From positions 9,341,501 through 9,405,500 of the forward strand of contig NC_084932.1 of assembly GCF_958298935.1 (NCBI RefSeq): DNA of 64,000 nucleotides, read 5' to 3'. This document shows positions 34,316-46,530 of this stretch, one piece after another (positions within the stretch are counted from its first letter, which is position 1; each line of letters begins with the position of its first letter). Source of the DNA: Phragmites australis (lineage: Eukaryota; Streptophyta; Magnoliopsida; Poales; Poaceae). A program made the translations under genes and the position numbers. Below the pieces are notes generated by a model. It searched no databases. It was not told the origin of the DNA and saw only the letters and a list, made by a program, of their open reading frames with translations.

Positions 34316-35455
34316 TGAAGGTGATATGCCCAAGAGGCAATCATAAAAATAATTATATCACGTCTATGTTTATGTACTTTTGAATAATATGTTATTCTAA
34401 GAATGACTATCATTTACATTGATTGGCAAGTATGTGACTTGTTCGTGAAACTCTTTGCTTGTATCATAATGTTATTCTAAATTGATCTCTAGTCACGTAT
34501 CATTGTGACGATTCATAAGACTAGCACATGTATTGATTGATGATTACATTTCACAGATCATAGGTATAGAGATACCATGTCAATAATATGGATATTTATG
34601 TTGGAGAACATGATATTGTACAGACCCACCTTGAGATACTGCTAGGATTGTTATTTATGATGTGTTATCAGTTGTTATCTCAGATGGTGTACCTGTAGAA
34701 TCCTTAGACCTGAGATAGTCATTGATTCCCAGAATATGTAGTGACATACTTTTAGGCTGCCAAAGACTATTCTGTAACTGGGTAGTTATAAAGGTAGTTT
34801 TTGGATTTGTCATTAAACATGTCTTAGGGTGTTAACGATCAAGATGGAATTTGTCCCTCTTGATAACATGAGAGATATCTCTGGGCCCCTCGAGGTAGTT
34901 GGATTGAGAAAGTGCATGGCCAATATGATTAAAGAGTTAATCATGATGAATCCACTACTTTGTCGAGTGAATGGTCGGGCTATCACAAGGGTGGCACATA
35001 TCACGCCTTGAGCTTGACTGGTATCATGAGGCGAAGGGATCAGTGCATGTGCATATCAAGATTCAGGCAATATGATCTTTGTGTATACTTGCGAGTCAAC
35101 ATGTCTTGCTAGGGACTGCTATTGACTTCAGTTTGGAAAGGGTTTCTGAGCCGTAGCCGTTTGTACATGAACCTAACGGGTCACAGACTTAATGGGTTGG
35201 AACAAAACATACGAATTTGATTCGTATATGGGTTTGATTGGATTATGATCCATGAGGTGTTATAGTCCTAAAGGGCTTCCAACGTGGGAGCCCATTAGCG
35301 AGCTCTATATAAGGAGAGGCATGGGGTGGGGGCGTGCAGAGGTGAGCCACTCCGAAACCGTAGCTGCAACCCTCCACACGATCTCCCAAAACCCAAGCCG
35401 CGTGCATTGATATTTGCAGTGATATTAGCTCATCAAAAGACGTGCAAACAATAAC
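34316..35455 (+). repeat. Angela-like copia LTR (solo or partial)
   Basis: Starts TGAAGGTGATATGCCCAAGA, matching the usual opening of Angela-type LTRs. It shares about 870 bp of U3-like sequence with 43,417-44,335 (reversed; ATCATTTACATTGAT, CCTGAGAT, GGGTAGTTATAAAGGTAG). It then has a promoter block with CTCTATATAAGG near 35,312 that parallels the 505-bp LTRs at 42,904 and 50,713. CACTA sequence resumes by about 35,455. No TSD was seen, so the right end may be truncated. Confidence 0.55.
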
Positions 35456-35540
35456 CAGCATTGATAATGGCTATCACTGTTGATTGTGTTTACGAACTGG
35501 CAGTGATACTAAAAATCTGTAAGTCTTCACACGTGTGACT

Positions 35541-35623
35541 GCTAGGCTTCACGCGTCCGGTTGCTCATTTGTCTTCCCGGCGACTTTAAATGTTTCCTCA
35601 CTCTCGCTTGCTCTATCACTCTT

Positions 35624-35671
<48 letters not shown>

Positions 35672-35892
35672 ACTCACTCACTCTTAGCTCTCTCTTGTGC
35701 TCTCTCCCTCCCTGTCTCTCGGGTAATCCACATGGATCCACTACCACCTCCAACACCTTCTCCGAGGATGCCTCCCACACCCGCATCGTCATCCGAGGAG
35801 GAGGAGGCTTCAAGCGCCTGACTGCCAGGCTTCATGTGCCCAGCTGCTCGTTTGTCTTCCCAGTGACTTTAAATGTTTCCCCACTCTCGCTT

Positions 35893-35951
<59 letters not shown>

Positions 35952-36088
35952 GCTCTCTCTCAGGCTCTCTCCCTCACTCTCTCTCGTGCGATCCACATGG
36001 ATCCACTGCCGCCTTCACCACTGCCTCCACCACCTTCTCCGAGGATGCCTCCCACACTCGTGTCCTCGTTCGGGAAGGAGGAGGCCTG
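35541..36088 (+). repeat. tandem duplication (about 290 bp) with (CT)n tracts
   Basis: Two adjacent units each contain TGCTCGTTTGTCTTCCC (or a close variant), GACTTTAAATGTTTCC, a long CT run (35,625-35,667 and 35,893-35,948), and a short frame starting MDPLPP, Pro rich and including SPRMPPT (from 35,732 and 35,998). The CT lengths differ between units. Confidence 0.75.
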
Positions 36089-36089
36089 A

Positions 36090-36257
36090 ATGAGCTCGTT
36101 GGAGGAGGAAGAGGATGAGGAGGAGGACAAGTACGAGGATGAGGAGGAGGACGAGGATGAAGACGAAGACGATGCTGACGTCAAGGATGATAGCGGCAAC
36201 GATGATGATGATGATGATGGCTATGAGGACGACGATGACGATGACGATGACTACTAG
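36090..36257 (+). other. acidic Asp/Glu-rich short frame inside CACTA
   Basis: 55 codons from ATG at 36,090 to TAG at 36,255, almost wholly GAG/GAC/GAT triplets with a few Lys, Tyr and Ser. It may be part of a CACTA-encoded exon or just a GA-rich triplet repeat; expression is not supported. Confidence 0.3.
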
Positions 36258-36736
36258 GCCGTAGACTTCTATTCATGGGTCAAGTTTCAACTCGACCACG
36301 ACTATAGCTAGGTTAGTCGATGCGTGTAGGGTTTTGTGCATGTTAGGGTTATTGCGCCGCTATCTACATGACGGTAGCTTTTGCTATAATTAGTATAAAC
36401 TATATTAATACCATCATTAGTAATGCTAATCTCATTTAAATTAATGCATGAATCTTTCATTTATTATTATGTTTTGTCCTGGATTGAGTATCTCCCCCAG
36501 TTCATAGCTGGAACCGACAGTGATAAGTATACAAATTGAGCGGAATGAGATCAAGAATTGATAGTGATATACAACCACTGCCGGTTCTGGAACCAGTAGT
36601 GATAATCATGTACCACTTATTAGAACCAGCAATGATAATCATGGATTATCACTGCCACTTATTTACCGTCGGTTCAAAAACCATTAGTGATGTGAATTTT
36701 GAACCGACAGTGATGATCTTTTCTGTAGTAGTGATA

Positions 36737-36892
36737 TATGTATGTATGTATGTATGTATGTATATACGTATGTATATACGTACGTATGTATGTATGTATG
36801 TATGTATGTATGTATGTATGTATGTATTTATGTATGTATGTATGTATGTATGTATGTATGTATGTATGTATGTATGTATGCATGTATGTATA
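36737..36892. repeat. (TATG)n microsatellite
   Basis: About 150 bp of TATG/GTAT units with a few interruptions, starting directly after the CACTA right end. Long repetitive frames arise on both strands. Confidence 0.95.
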
Positions 36893-36975
36893 TTCGGTTA
36901 TATTATTATTTGGCTAAGTATTTCAAAGTGCACGGAGTCAATTTCTAAATTCATTATCTGCACTAACTAGAGCAT

Positions 36976-39605
36976 TTGCATTTATGGTTTATTAGCTCTC
37001 TTGGTTCCTCACCACCCCTTCTTTCTTTTCTCCTAGCACAACTCAAGACTAGGCCGATGACCTATCTTTGTTTCCCACTTGAACAAACTTTTCTCATATC
37101 ACCTCGGTGTAGCCGACCACACTCCCCCATTAATTCTGGAGCTTCTCATTCATTCATAAAGCAGAGATATGTCTTGCGTCATGAGCTAAAAGTTAGCACC
37201 ATCAATACACCTTATCTCATAGAAGCACCTGGAGCAAAAATCCACACCGATCAAATCATAGAAATGGCTTTGATTTTAATCAATGGAGCTTCTTGTTCTG
37301 CAAACTTGCTACTAATAGGTACTAAGGGGATTGACATCATATTAGGGATGAATTGGTTAACCAAGTATGGAACTATCATCGATTGTGCTCGTAGGTACAT
37401 CGGAGACTTAATGGCTCTTCTGGGATCCAAGTCCCTCTCAAACTTAAAGAAGGTGTTTCTTGTATTTATGGCTTGGAGGGTGCCGCAACCACAGACCTCT
37501 TTGATATCATGTGGTATGTGAGTATCAGAACGTGTTTCTAGAAAAATTATCATGAATGCCACCAGACCAGGACATCGAATTTGTCATCGAGCTCATGCCA
37601 AGAATGACCCAAGTATCTAAAAGACCTTAGCAAATGCCTCTGAATGAATTGGTACAATTGAAGAAACAATTAAAGGAATTGTTTGAGAGGGATTTCATTT
37701 AACCGAGCAACTCACCTTGGGGATGCTCGGTAATTTTTCTCAAGCAATTAAAGGAATTGCTTGAGAGGGGTTTCATTCAACCGAGCTCCGTACCTTGGGG
37801 ACACCCGGTTCTTTCTCTCAAGAAGAAGGATAATACCTTAAAGGTGTGTGTTGATTATCATCCTCTCAACATGGTCACTGTCAAAAATAAATATCCTCTT
37901 CGAATTGATATCTTGTTCGATCAATTGACTGGTGCATGTTTCTTTTCCAAAATGGAATGAAGGTTGGGCTATCTCCAAATCAAGATCCGATCGGAGCACG
38001 TTCCTAAAATGACATTCTCTACTTATTATGGGCTCTATGAGTTCACCGTCATGTACTTCGGCCTAACTAATGCACCAGCATACTTCATGTATTTAATGAA
38101 GATTGTCTTCATGGAAGAGCTTGATTCCTTTGTTGTAATAATCATTGGTGATATCCTTGTTTATTGCAAAACCAAAGAGGAACACACCCAAAACCTTTGG
38201 ATCATTTTAGAAATACTCCATGAACATCATATCTATGCTAAATTTAGCAAATGAAAACTTTTTTTCTCAAACAAGTCGCTTTTCTTGGTCATATCCTTTC
38301 CGAAAATGGAGTCGCAGTTGACCTATGTAAGGTGCAAGATGTGCTCAATTGGGTGCAACCTCGGAGCTTCACCGATGTCTGGAGTTTTCTTGGACTCGTG
38401 GGATACTACTGCTGGTTCATCGATAACTTCTCCAAAATTTCCAGGCCCATGACCGAACTTTTAAAGAAGGGAGTGGCTTTTGAATGGTCTGATGCTTGTA
38501 AGCAAGCTTTCCAATCCTTGAAGAAACTTCTCAACACTGCTCCCGTTCTCACTCAGTTGGAGATGAATAAGTGTTTTGACGTCTATTGCGATGCCTCCCA
38601 CATAGACATTAATTGTGTTCTCATGCAAGAGGGCTGAGTCATCTCCTGTGCTTCTCGTCAATTAAAGTGTCATGAAGACAATTATCCTACTCAGGATCTA
38701 GATCTTGTGGTCATTGTGCTCACTCTAAAAATTTGGTGCCACTACCTCCTTGAAAATCTTTGCAACATCTACACCAACCACAAAAGTCTCAAATATATCT
38801 TCACTTAAGCCAATCTCAATATGAGAAAAAAGAGATGGCTTGAATTAATCAAGAACTATGAGTTGGAGGTTCATTATCATCCCGGCTAGGCGACATCGTC
38901 GCCGATTCCTTGAGCCGAAAGGCTCAGTGCAATTGTCTCTTGGTCAAGCCCAAAGTCTCCACTCTTTGTGATAACTTTTGAAGGCTTGGACTCGAGATGG
39001 TCTTGGAGGGATTCCTTGCCAACATTGAGATAAAATCCACCCTCCTCAATCAAATTAAGGAAGACCAAAAGGATGACAAGGGTATGGCCCGAATTCATGA
39101 CAAGAAGAAAGAGCGCAAAGAGAATTGTTTTTCTATGGATGATGAAAGTATTCTTTGGTTCAGAAAATGACTTGTGGTCCCCAGGGTCCATGTGTTGAGA
39201 AATAAAATTTTGGACGAGGCTCATAATTCTTTGTTATCTATTCATAGAAAAGATTTTGGTGGAATCACATGAAGTGAGAGATCACTCGGTATGTGGCCGA
39301 ATGTGACATATGTCAAAGGGTGAAAGTGAATCACCTAAAGTTGGACAGTATGCTCCAACCATTGCCTATTCCTTCGTGGTAGTGGGAGGAGATCAGTATG
39401 GATTTCATTGTTAGTTTACCCAAGACCTCTCAAGACTATGATTCTATTTGGGTCAATACGATAAGTTCATAAAGTCCGTGCATTTCCTTCTCGTCAAGAC
39501 TTCCTTCATTGTAAAGAAATATGCGGAGTTGTACCTCTCTCAAATTGTTTCACTACATGTTATTCCTAAGAAGATCGTCTCTGATCAATACTCGAATTAT
39601 TTGCA
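36976..39605 (+). mobile_element. Ty3/gypsy pol remnant (protease to integrase)
   Basis: Protease, RT, RNase H and the start of integrase occur in order on the plus strand. No LTRs, gag or PBS are seen; the match ends abruptly at about 39,605 inside integrase. Many TGA/TAG stops indicate old age. The domain wording matches the Tekay/Del-like gypsy of grasses. Confidence 0.75.
37100..39605 (+). pseudogene. gypsy polyprotein: PR, RT, RNase H, INT, heavily broken
   Basis: Protease near 37,130 reads INSGASHSFI, with Asn in place of the catalytic Asp, and later DIILGMNWL. RT starts around 37,640 and its first 26 codons are duplicated in frame (period 78 bp). Recognisable RT blocks are [45 protein letters not shown] and IIGDILVY; the last has lost one Asp of the xxDD box. 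TGA codons replace a sense codon at about 37,957 and probably Trp at 38,252. The RNase H region has YCDASH, ASRQLK and NHKSLKYIFT. Integrase shows YVAECDICQRVK and ISMDFIVSLPKTS. Not functional. Confidence 0.75.
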
Positions 39606-40320
39606 AGGAGCTTGTTGGTGGTGGCGGAGAGAACCTGGTTGAGCGGCGGGGAGGCCAAGGCGGCGACGCCTGGGTGTGGAGGGGGTAGGTGGCCGGCGAT
39701 GACGCCTGGCATGGAAGGGCAAGGAGGCCCCTTGCTGGAGCCCGAGAGGAACCGGCTGGTGAATTCGATGGGGACCTCACCGCCACCGCCACCACCGTTA
39801 GCCGCGTTGTCGGTGGTCTTCGTCGACGGTGACCAAAGTGTTGACCTGGGCACCGTCACCATCACCATGCAGCCCTCGCTCGGCACCAGATCTCAGTGTC
39901 ATGCTGCACCAGATCTTAGCATCGTGCCGACGGATCTGGCCTCCCTCACCGCATCCCTCGCCGCGCCGGTGTTGTTCGGTGCCTGGGACTATAAGGGGCG
40001 GCGACTCCTAGCGCCGAGGGGTGGGGAGCCGAGGCGGCGACGCCTGGGTGCAGAGGGGCGGGCTACCGAGGCTGCGACGCCCGGACACGGAATTGGGCGA
40101 GGGGTGCTGCGTGCTAGGCCAGGCCGACAGGCTAAGGATTTAGTTTCGGGTGCCCACCCGCTCCCGCATCCGCTCCAGGTTAGATACCCGACCCGCCAGA
40201 CTCGTGGGTGGGATTTAAAACCCGAACCCGCACTCATCGGAAGCAGACCTGCGAGGACCCGAACCCATGGGTCTGACTGCCATGTCTAACTCTATCATGA
40301 GCTCAATGTAATTGGTAGCA
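39606..40320. other. GC-rich block, possibly hAT-related
   Basis: The abrupt rise in GC after the gypsy break contains a 225-codon open frame (39,612-40,289) with low-complexity Gly/Arg/Pro composition and equally long antisense frames; I do not call it a gene. Repeated GGCGGCGACGCCTGGGTG words occur at 39,659 and 40,033. The end (40,140-40,290) has ACCCGCTCCCGC/GAACCC wording seen at hAT-like ends. Confidence 0.35.
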
Positions 40321-41271
40321 CACTACGTGAACAATGGATAAGGGTGATGGGTCATAACCGTCACGGGTGACAGGTCCCGCACCCGTTACTCCGAATGCGT
40401 CACTGATGACATGTAATAAGTGACGGGTAAGGACCCATCACTAATAAGGTCATTGGTGACGGGTCGAAACTTGACCCGTCACTTATTAAGGTCATTAGTG
40501 ACGGGTCACAACTGTTTTGCCAAGAGTCGGATAAAAGATCATTTTAACTATTTTGCCAAGAGTTATAAGTGACGGGTCACAGTTATGACCCGTCACCAAT
40601 GTTAATTTTACAATAGACATAAAAGCCAGTTGACTCGAAGTGCCATCGGTTAAATGGCCATAACTTTTGCATACGGACTCCGATTTCGATGTTTTTTTGA
40701 CTCTATGGACATCTACAGAAAAAGTTATATCCGTTTCTCCCCGACGTTGTCGGGTTGGGCGAAATTTTTTGAGGCCTAAAACTGCTTGGAAGATTGAGTT
40801 CTCGCCTCCGGAAGTTTCTGCACCGTTTTTGGAACGAGCGTTTGTGTCCATAATTGTTACCCCTTACATCAAACTTGAGCAGAAATGTACAATGATTCAT
40901 ATTCTAGTGCTTCTGAAGTGAGAAAAATAAGAGAAAAATAAAATAAAAATAATTTTTTTTAATGTTTAGATCATTTTCTGTATTTCTGAATAACGTTATT
41001 AGTGACGGGTCATAACTTGACCTGTCACTTATGACATGCCTATGAGACTCGTCACCGATGAGTTACTCATTGGTGATAGGTTAAAACTTGACCTGTCACC
41101 ATCGACTAGCCTACGATAACCTGTGAGTGATGAGACGTCATTGGTGGCGGGTCAAGTTTTCACCCGTCACTAATGACTGGTATTAGTGACGGGTCACAAC
41201 TACGACCCATCACTTTTATCATAAGTGACGGGTCATATGTAGTGTCTTACTTGTCTATTTTTTATATAGTG
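40321..41271. mobile_element. non-autonomous CACTA, 951 bp, TSD GCA
   Basis: Ends CACTACGTGAACA (left) and TTATATAGTG (right), flanked by GCA at 40,318-40,320 and 41,272-41,274. Subterminal arrays of GTGACGGGTCA and its complement fill both sides. A core (40,630-40,940) is shared with the element at 51,601-53,044. Confidence 0.85.
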
Positions 41272-41622
41272 GCAGTAGCAGCTACTTCAGTTCTACCAAT
41301 ATGTTACAACAGCATACAGTTATACAACAAAATGCAGGTACATTTGGCTGTTACATCCAATTGTCTAGGTGTCCTGATAGATCAATTACACGTGTCAATC
41401 AGATCAAGTCTTAAGAGATTAATGCTATAATGTTTCAACATCTGTATATACAGTTGTATGCAGTGGTCATGAACAGGGTGGTGCCACAATCCTGACCTCT
41501 GCCAATAAAGCAACGGAGCTGAGTGCAATTCCACTTACAGCAGGTCTGGTTGATCTTTATGCAATAGTCCTGGTTTCTGTAATACTAGGTCCTCAAATAA
41601 TGTTGCAATACCATAACTGCAG
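41272..41622. other. flank of CACTA and acidic gene fragment
   Basis: No clear gene. It may be intronic or upstream sequence of the following fragment. Confidence 0.3.
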
Positions 41623-41961
41623 GATATTTAGCAGTAAATGACCCTCAATTTGATTATGGTAGTAACTGGAACTATGCTAATCTTGAAGCAGAACTGGACA
41701 CAGGTACGTGATCGATGACAAATTCAGAAAATGGTCATTTTACTAGTATATATATTTAGTAACGAAAAAATTACTTATGCAGGGGATTTTGTAGACAATT
41801 TCATTTCAGATGAGGCATTTGATGACGGTGACACCATCTGGGACCCAGCAGATGGATTGTTGTTAGATGTTTTCGACATGCATTATCAAGAACATGTGCC
41901 GATACCAATTGTGAAAGAAACGTTTGGATGTGTACAATGTGTGAAATTCAATGGATGCTGA
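41623..41961 (+). pseudogene. two-exon fragment of an unrecognised acidic protein
   Basis: Exon-like 41,623-41,703 (acceptor CTGCAG, donor CAG|GTACGT) joins 41,783-41,961 (acceptor TATGCAG) in frame. The first part includes AVNDPQFDYGSNWNYANLEA, the second DFVDNFISDEAFDDGDTIWD and PADGLLLDVFDMH, ending in TGA. It is rich in Asp, Phe and Trp, like the activation region of a transcription factor (inference). No DNA-binding domain or start codon was found upstream, where a CACTA lies within 350 bp. It may be a relic or a fragment moved by a transposon. Confidence 0.4.
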
Positions 41962-42903
41962 AGTCTGATCAGTTAGATTCTTCCGAATCTTATCAACAAG
42001 CCATCCCTCTAGGTTTCTGTAGGAAAATATTCGTGTTGTTGGTTCTCTCACTGCTTTTGGATATATCTTTATCAAGTTCTTTCCTAGTTATACTTCTTTC
42101 GTTGTCATACAACTTTTTGTGCTTGTATTCCAAGCTTACCTGCAGCAAAGTGCGGAGCTCATTGCTAGTTGGATAAGGATATATATGCTTGGGCTCGGGC
42201 ATATCTTTGGAAATCCTTAGAAGGTTTACAAGATACTCACATCGTCAGAAGCTCGCATCTGTTCTTTTGCTTGGAGATTGGTACTTGGAGATTGGTACTT
42301 GCTTAGGTTGTTAGAATTGCTAGAGATATAATTCTGATTACTTAGTTTGATCCTATTTTATCAAAATCGATGCTTCTATCTTTAGAAACTTGCAAAAATT
42401 GTTGGATTGTTCAGTCCTAATGATTAAAAAGATCTGGAGCTAGGATGATCACTGTGGAGACCCGACGGTCCGAAACCTTCTATGTAAAACCATGCTAGTC
42501 TTGGAACAACACAGATGACTCTTATCATCTATATATGTCGGTCTCAGCTCAGAACCGACATGTACATGTGTATGATGCACATATATGTCGTTTCTGAGTT
42601 CAAAACCAATACAAATGTGTATATCACCTTGCAGCCTGTTTTCCTAGCTGGCCTCACAAGAAACACATATAACATTTAATATATCATTCACAGTATAGCA
42701 AAACACATTATATCGCATTCACAAGAAACATTTCACATGCACAGCACATTACATTCACAACAAACATATCGGCTGAGCCTTTACATTGATATTGTTACAT
42801 AGTGCACTGAATAGAAAATAAATATCGTATCAGATGTGTAATCGTTTACATGGACAAATTAATAAGAGTCTGTAGGGTCTCTAAACTTCCCATGCTTTGA
42901 AAT
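41962..42903. other. unassigned stretch up to the copia insertion
   Basis: AT-rich. Near 42,530-42,610 there are inverted copies of ATATATGTCGGTCTCAG-like sequence (AGAACCGACAT / ATGTCGTTTCTGAG), probably the end of another DNA transposon that the copia element later entered. Confidence 0.35.
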
Positions 42904-43416
42904 TGTTAGGGAACGCATAGGTTACACTAGAACAAATCAAAATTTCTCTACCGCGTTGAATCAGAAAACCATGCGAGTAGGGGATCATTGATCATTACTG
43001 CTAAACGTGCAGCGTAGCGGAAGAAGAGTCATGCGTGTCCATGAAGAGGAAGTAGTCGACCTCGTCACAAACCAAGCGTCTCCTCTTAGCGTCCATGTAG
43101 CTGATTAGCACTGCAGCAACGACAGCAGCACCTCCACGATATCCACACATACAGGGATGGGACGTCGTACACCGGTGTGCTAACACCACGCCTAGCAAAG
43201 GTTACGTAGGGAAGTCAGGAAGCGGTGGCGGCTAGGGTTTTAAGGTGGCGGAAAACCTACACTCATGGCCCATGCCTCCTCTTATATAGAACACACTAAT
43301 GGGCCTTCCACGTTGGTGGCCCATTATGACTCTAATCCCTCATGGATCAGAATCCAATCAAGTCCACCTACGGATCTAATCCGAATTGATGATTCTTCTA
43401 AGGCATATCACCAACA
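42904..43416 (-). repeat. 3' LTR (short form)
   Basis: Minus strand: TGTTGGTGATATGCC at the start, a promoter-like TCTATATAAG block near 43,290, and CCCTAACA at the end. About 513 bp; it matches 50,713-51,217. Confidence 0.88.
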
Positions 43417-44340
43417 ATCTCCTACTTGCACTAGAGTCAATCATGCAAGTAACTTAATGTTGCAACTCGTTAAGTGTGTGACACATTAGGTTCCTGTGTG
43501 AATGGTCATGACCCAGAAACCCTTTCCGTACCACAAGTCAATAGTGGCACCTAGCATGACACATTGACTCTCGAACATATATAAAGATTGTATCGAAAGA
43601 ACCTTGATACACACATACACCAATCCCTTTGCCTCACGACATTAGTCAAGCTCAAGGCAAGATACGTGCCATCCTTGTGATAGCTAAACCATTCAATCGT
43701 TTTTGTAGTGGATTACTATCTCATGATCAACTCTTTAATCACATTGGCGTGGCCATGCACTTTCTTAATCCATCCGCATCGAGAGGCACAGAGATATCTC
43801 TTCCGTTATCTTGGAGGGGCAAATTTCATCTTAATAGCCCACATCCCAAACATGTTTCATAGCATACCCGAACGCTACCTTTGTAACTACCTAGTTACAG
43901 AGTAGCTTTTGGCAACCCCTAAGTGTGCTACTGCACATTATGGGAATCAATGACGATCTCAGGTCTAAGGATCCTGAAGGTACAACGTTTAGACTAGAAC
44001 TCATGGCACAATAAATAATATCCTAGCAGTGTCGCAAGGTTGGTCAATCCAACACCATGTTCTCTAACATGTGTCCACATTATTAATTTGATATCTCTGT
44101 ATCTATGATCCGGGAAACATGATCATCTATCAGTTAATGTGCCAATCTATAAATCATTATTGTTCCACATAATGATATAAGATTATCGATCAATTAGAAT
44201 AACATCATAATAAAATAAAGAGTTTCACAAACAAGTCACATACTTGTTGATCAATGTAAATGATAATTATTCAAGGAACTAAATAAACGATTGTTCGAAA
44301 ACACTTAAACATAGCCATGATACAATCTCTCACATGCACT
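43417..44340 (-). other. U3-like sequence stranded outside the LTR
   Basis: Between the pol end and the 3' LTR lies about 900 bp homologous to the interior of the longer Angela-like LTR at 34,316-35,455. Its distal edge has the old PPT-like GTCTAGTGCATGTGAGAGA (44,343-44,325). Its proximal edge has a second, used PPT-like GTGCAAGTAGGAGAT (43,431-43,417). Confidence 0.65.
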
Positions 44341-44359
44341 AGACTGCATCATGCTAGTA

Positions 44360-46488
44360 TCTAATACCCATAGAGCTCATGTGCACCTCATACTTGGGCT
44401 GTGAGAGAGGATTCAACAACGGATCAACAATATTCGTATCCATGTGCAGCTTGCATATCTTCACACTACCTCTATCTATGATCTCTCGGATAAGGTGATA
44501 GCATCGTAGTGTGTGCTTGGACTTCTAGTGTGACCTAGGCTCCTTGGCTTGTGCAATTGCTCCGTTATTATCATAACTAAGGTCCATTGGACTAGACGCA
44601 CTAGAGACCACACCCAACTCAGAATCAAATTTTATGATCCAAACAACCTCTTTTGCAGCTTCAGAAGCTATTGTGTACCCGGCCTCCATCGTTGAATCGG
44701 CAACTGTTTCTTCTTTGGAACTCTTCCTACTCACCGCACCTCCATTAAGGCAAAATACAAATCTAGATTGTGATCTGAAATAGTCCGTATCAGTTTGGAA
44801 GTTAGCATCAGTGTAACCATTTACAATGAGCTCCTCTTCACCCCCATAGACTAGGAATATATCCTTAATTCTTCTGAAGTAGTTCAGGATATTCTTAGTT
44901 GCTACCCAGTGAGCTTCACCTAGGTTTGATTGATATCTACTATCAACACTCAGAGCATAGGAAACATCCGAGCGTGTACAAAGCATGTTATACATGGTAG
45001 ATCCAATAGCCGAAGCATATGAGATGGCACTCATCTTGTCCTACTCATCAGGTGTTGCGAGACACTGACTCTTGCTAAGACTAATACCATGTGACATTGG
45101 TAGAAAACCTTTCTTGGAATCATGCATATTGACTGTTTTAATACCTTGTCAATGCACGTACTTTGGCTTAATCCGGTTAGCCTTTTCGATCTATCTCTAT
45201 AGATCCTTATGCCCATTATGTATGTTGTCTCTTCTAAGTCTTCCATTGAGAAACTCTTTCTTAATGAAGACTTGACAGCTTCAAGCATTGAAATATTATT
45301 TCTGGTCAATAGAATGTCATCCACATACAAGATCAGAAACACAAGTGCGCTCAACTAAACTTCTTATAAACACAAGGTTCTTCTTCGTTCTTGATAAAGC
45401 CAACCCCTTTGACTACTTTATCAAAACAAAGATTCCAACTCTGAGATACTTGCTTCAGCCCATAGATAGACTTTTGAAGCTTGCATATCTTCCCAGCATT
45501 TTTTGTATCAACAAAACCTTCAGGCCGTGTCATGCACACATCCTCACTTAAATTTCTATTTAGAAAAGTTGTTTTGACATCCATCTGTCATATCTCAGAG
45601 TCGAAATATGCAGCAATTGCTAGGAGGATCCGAATAGACTTTAGCATTACGACGGGCGAAAACATTTCATCATAATCAACATCTTGAATTTGCTTGAAAC
45701 CTTTATCCACCCATCGTGCCTTATAGATATGGACATTTCCATCCATTTATATATTTTTCTTGAAAAGCCATTTACACTCCACTACTACAGAACATGCCAT
45801 TAGTGGCGGTTCAAAATTTTCATCAGTGGCGGGTATTGAACCGCCACTGATTGCTCGGCACTGATAATCAACGACTATCAGTGACGGTTCTAGAACCAGC
45901 ACTAGAAGTTCCCATCACTATCGGTTTGTGGCTCCAACCAGCAGTGAAAGTGGTTCCGGGAGCCAAAAAAAAGAAAACAAGCTGGCTCGGCTACCGCCAC
46001 CACCGGTGTGCTCTACTATTGCTACCATGCCAGCTCAGCTTTTCACCGCCCTGCATAAGAAAATGTGGTGGCATGAAGGACGCCGCCACAGAACACACGA
46101 TCGTCTCCCCGCCCTTCTTGCCGCCGCCGCATGCGCGAAGAAGGTGGAGAGGAGGAGCATCAGCACCGTAGCCACAACCCTGCTTGCCTTCGCTACCGCT
46201 GCCCATGAAGGGAGGAGGCCAGTGGGGAGGGGCCTCATTGGAAGCTTGTCGGCTCTATGCGCTCCATCCTCAACTCATGCCTTGCTGTCGCCGCTGCCGG
46301 CGAAGGGAGGAGATTAGTGGGGAGGGACAGCAACGAGATCTCGTCAGCGATGGTCTCCAGGATCCGTCTTCTACTCTGGCCACTCTCCTGCTTCGGGTCC
46401 CCACCGTGTGGATGTTGGCCAAAGGACGATTGCCATGAGAGATGAGCAGGGAACTAGCCTTCTGCTCTGGCCATTTCTAGCCAGGAGG

Positions 46489-46530
<42 letters not shown>

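Larger units (their letters stand above)
33893..36733. mobile_element. CACTA element, non-autonomous, with an LTR inserted
   Basis: The left end is CACTACTACAACAGAAAGG (33,893) and the right end TTTTCTGTAGTAGTG (36,733). Subterminal inverted arrays (AACCGGCAATGATA, TTATCACTACCGG) occupy 33,900-34,260 and 36,500-36,733. An Angela-like LTR (34,316 to about 35,455) splits it. The interior has a tandem duplication of about 290 bp and an acidic open frame. The flanking triplets (AAG and ATA) do not match, so the target duplication is not confirmed. Confidence 0.65.

Noticed and set aside
33893..36733. Target-site duplication for this CACTA
   Set aside because: Flanking triplets AAG and ATA differ; the right flank is a microsatellite, so no duplication is claimed.
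36674..36970. Long His/Ile/Thr or Met/Tyr/Val/Cys repetitive frames
   Set aside because: Produced by the (TATG)n microsatellite.
39612..40289. 225-codon open frame on the plus strand
   Set aside because: GC-driven, low-complexity Gly/Arg/Pro composition with equally long antisense frames. It begins at the broken end of a gypsy integrase and contains hAT-like terminal wording.
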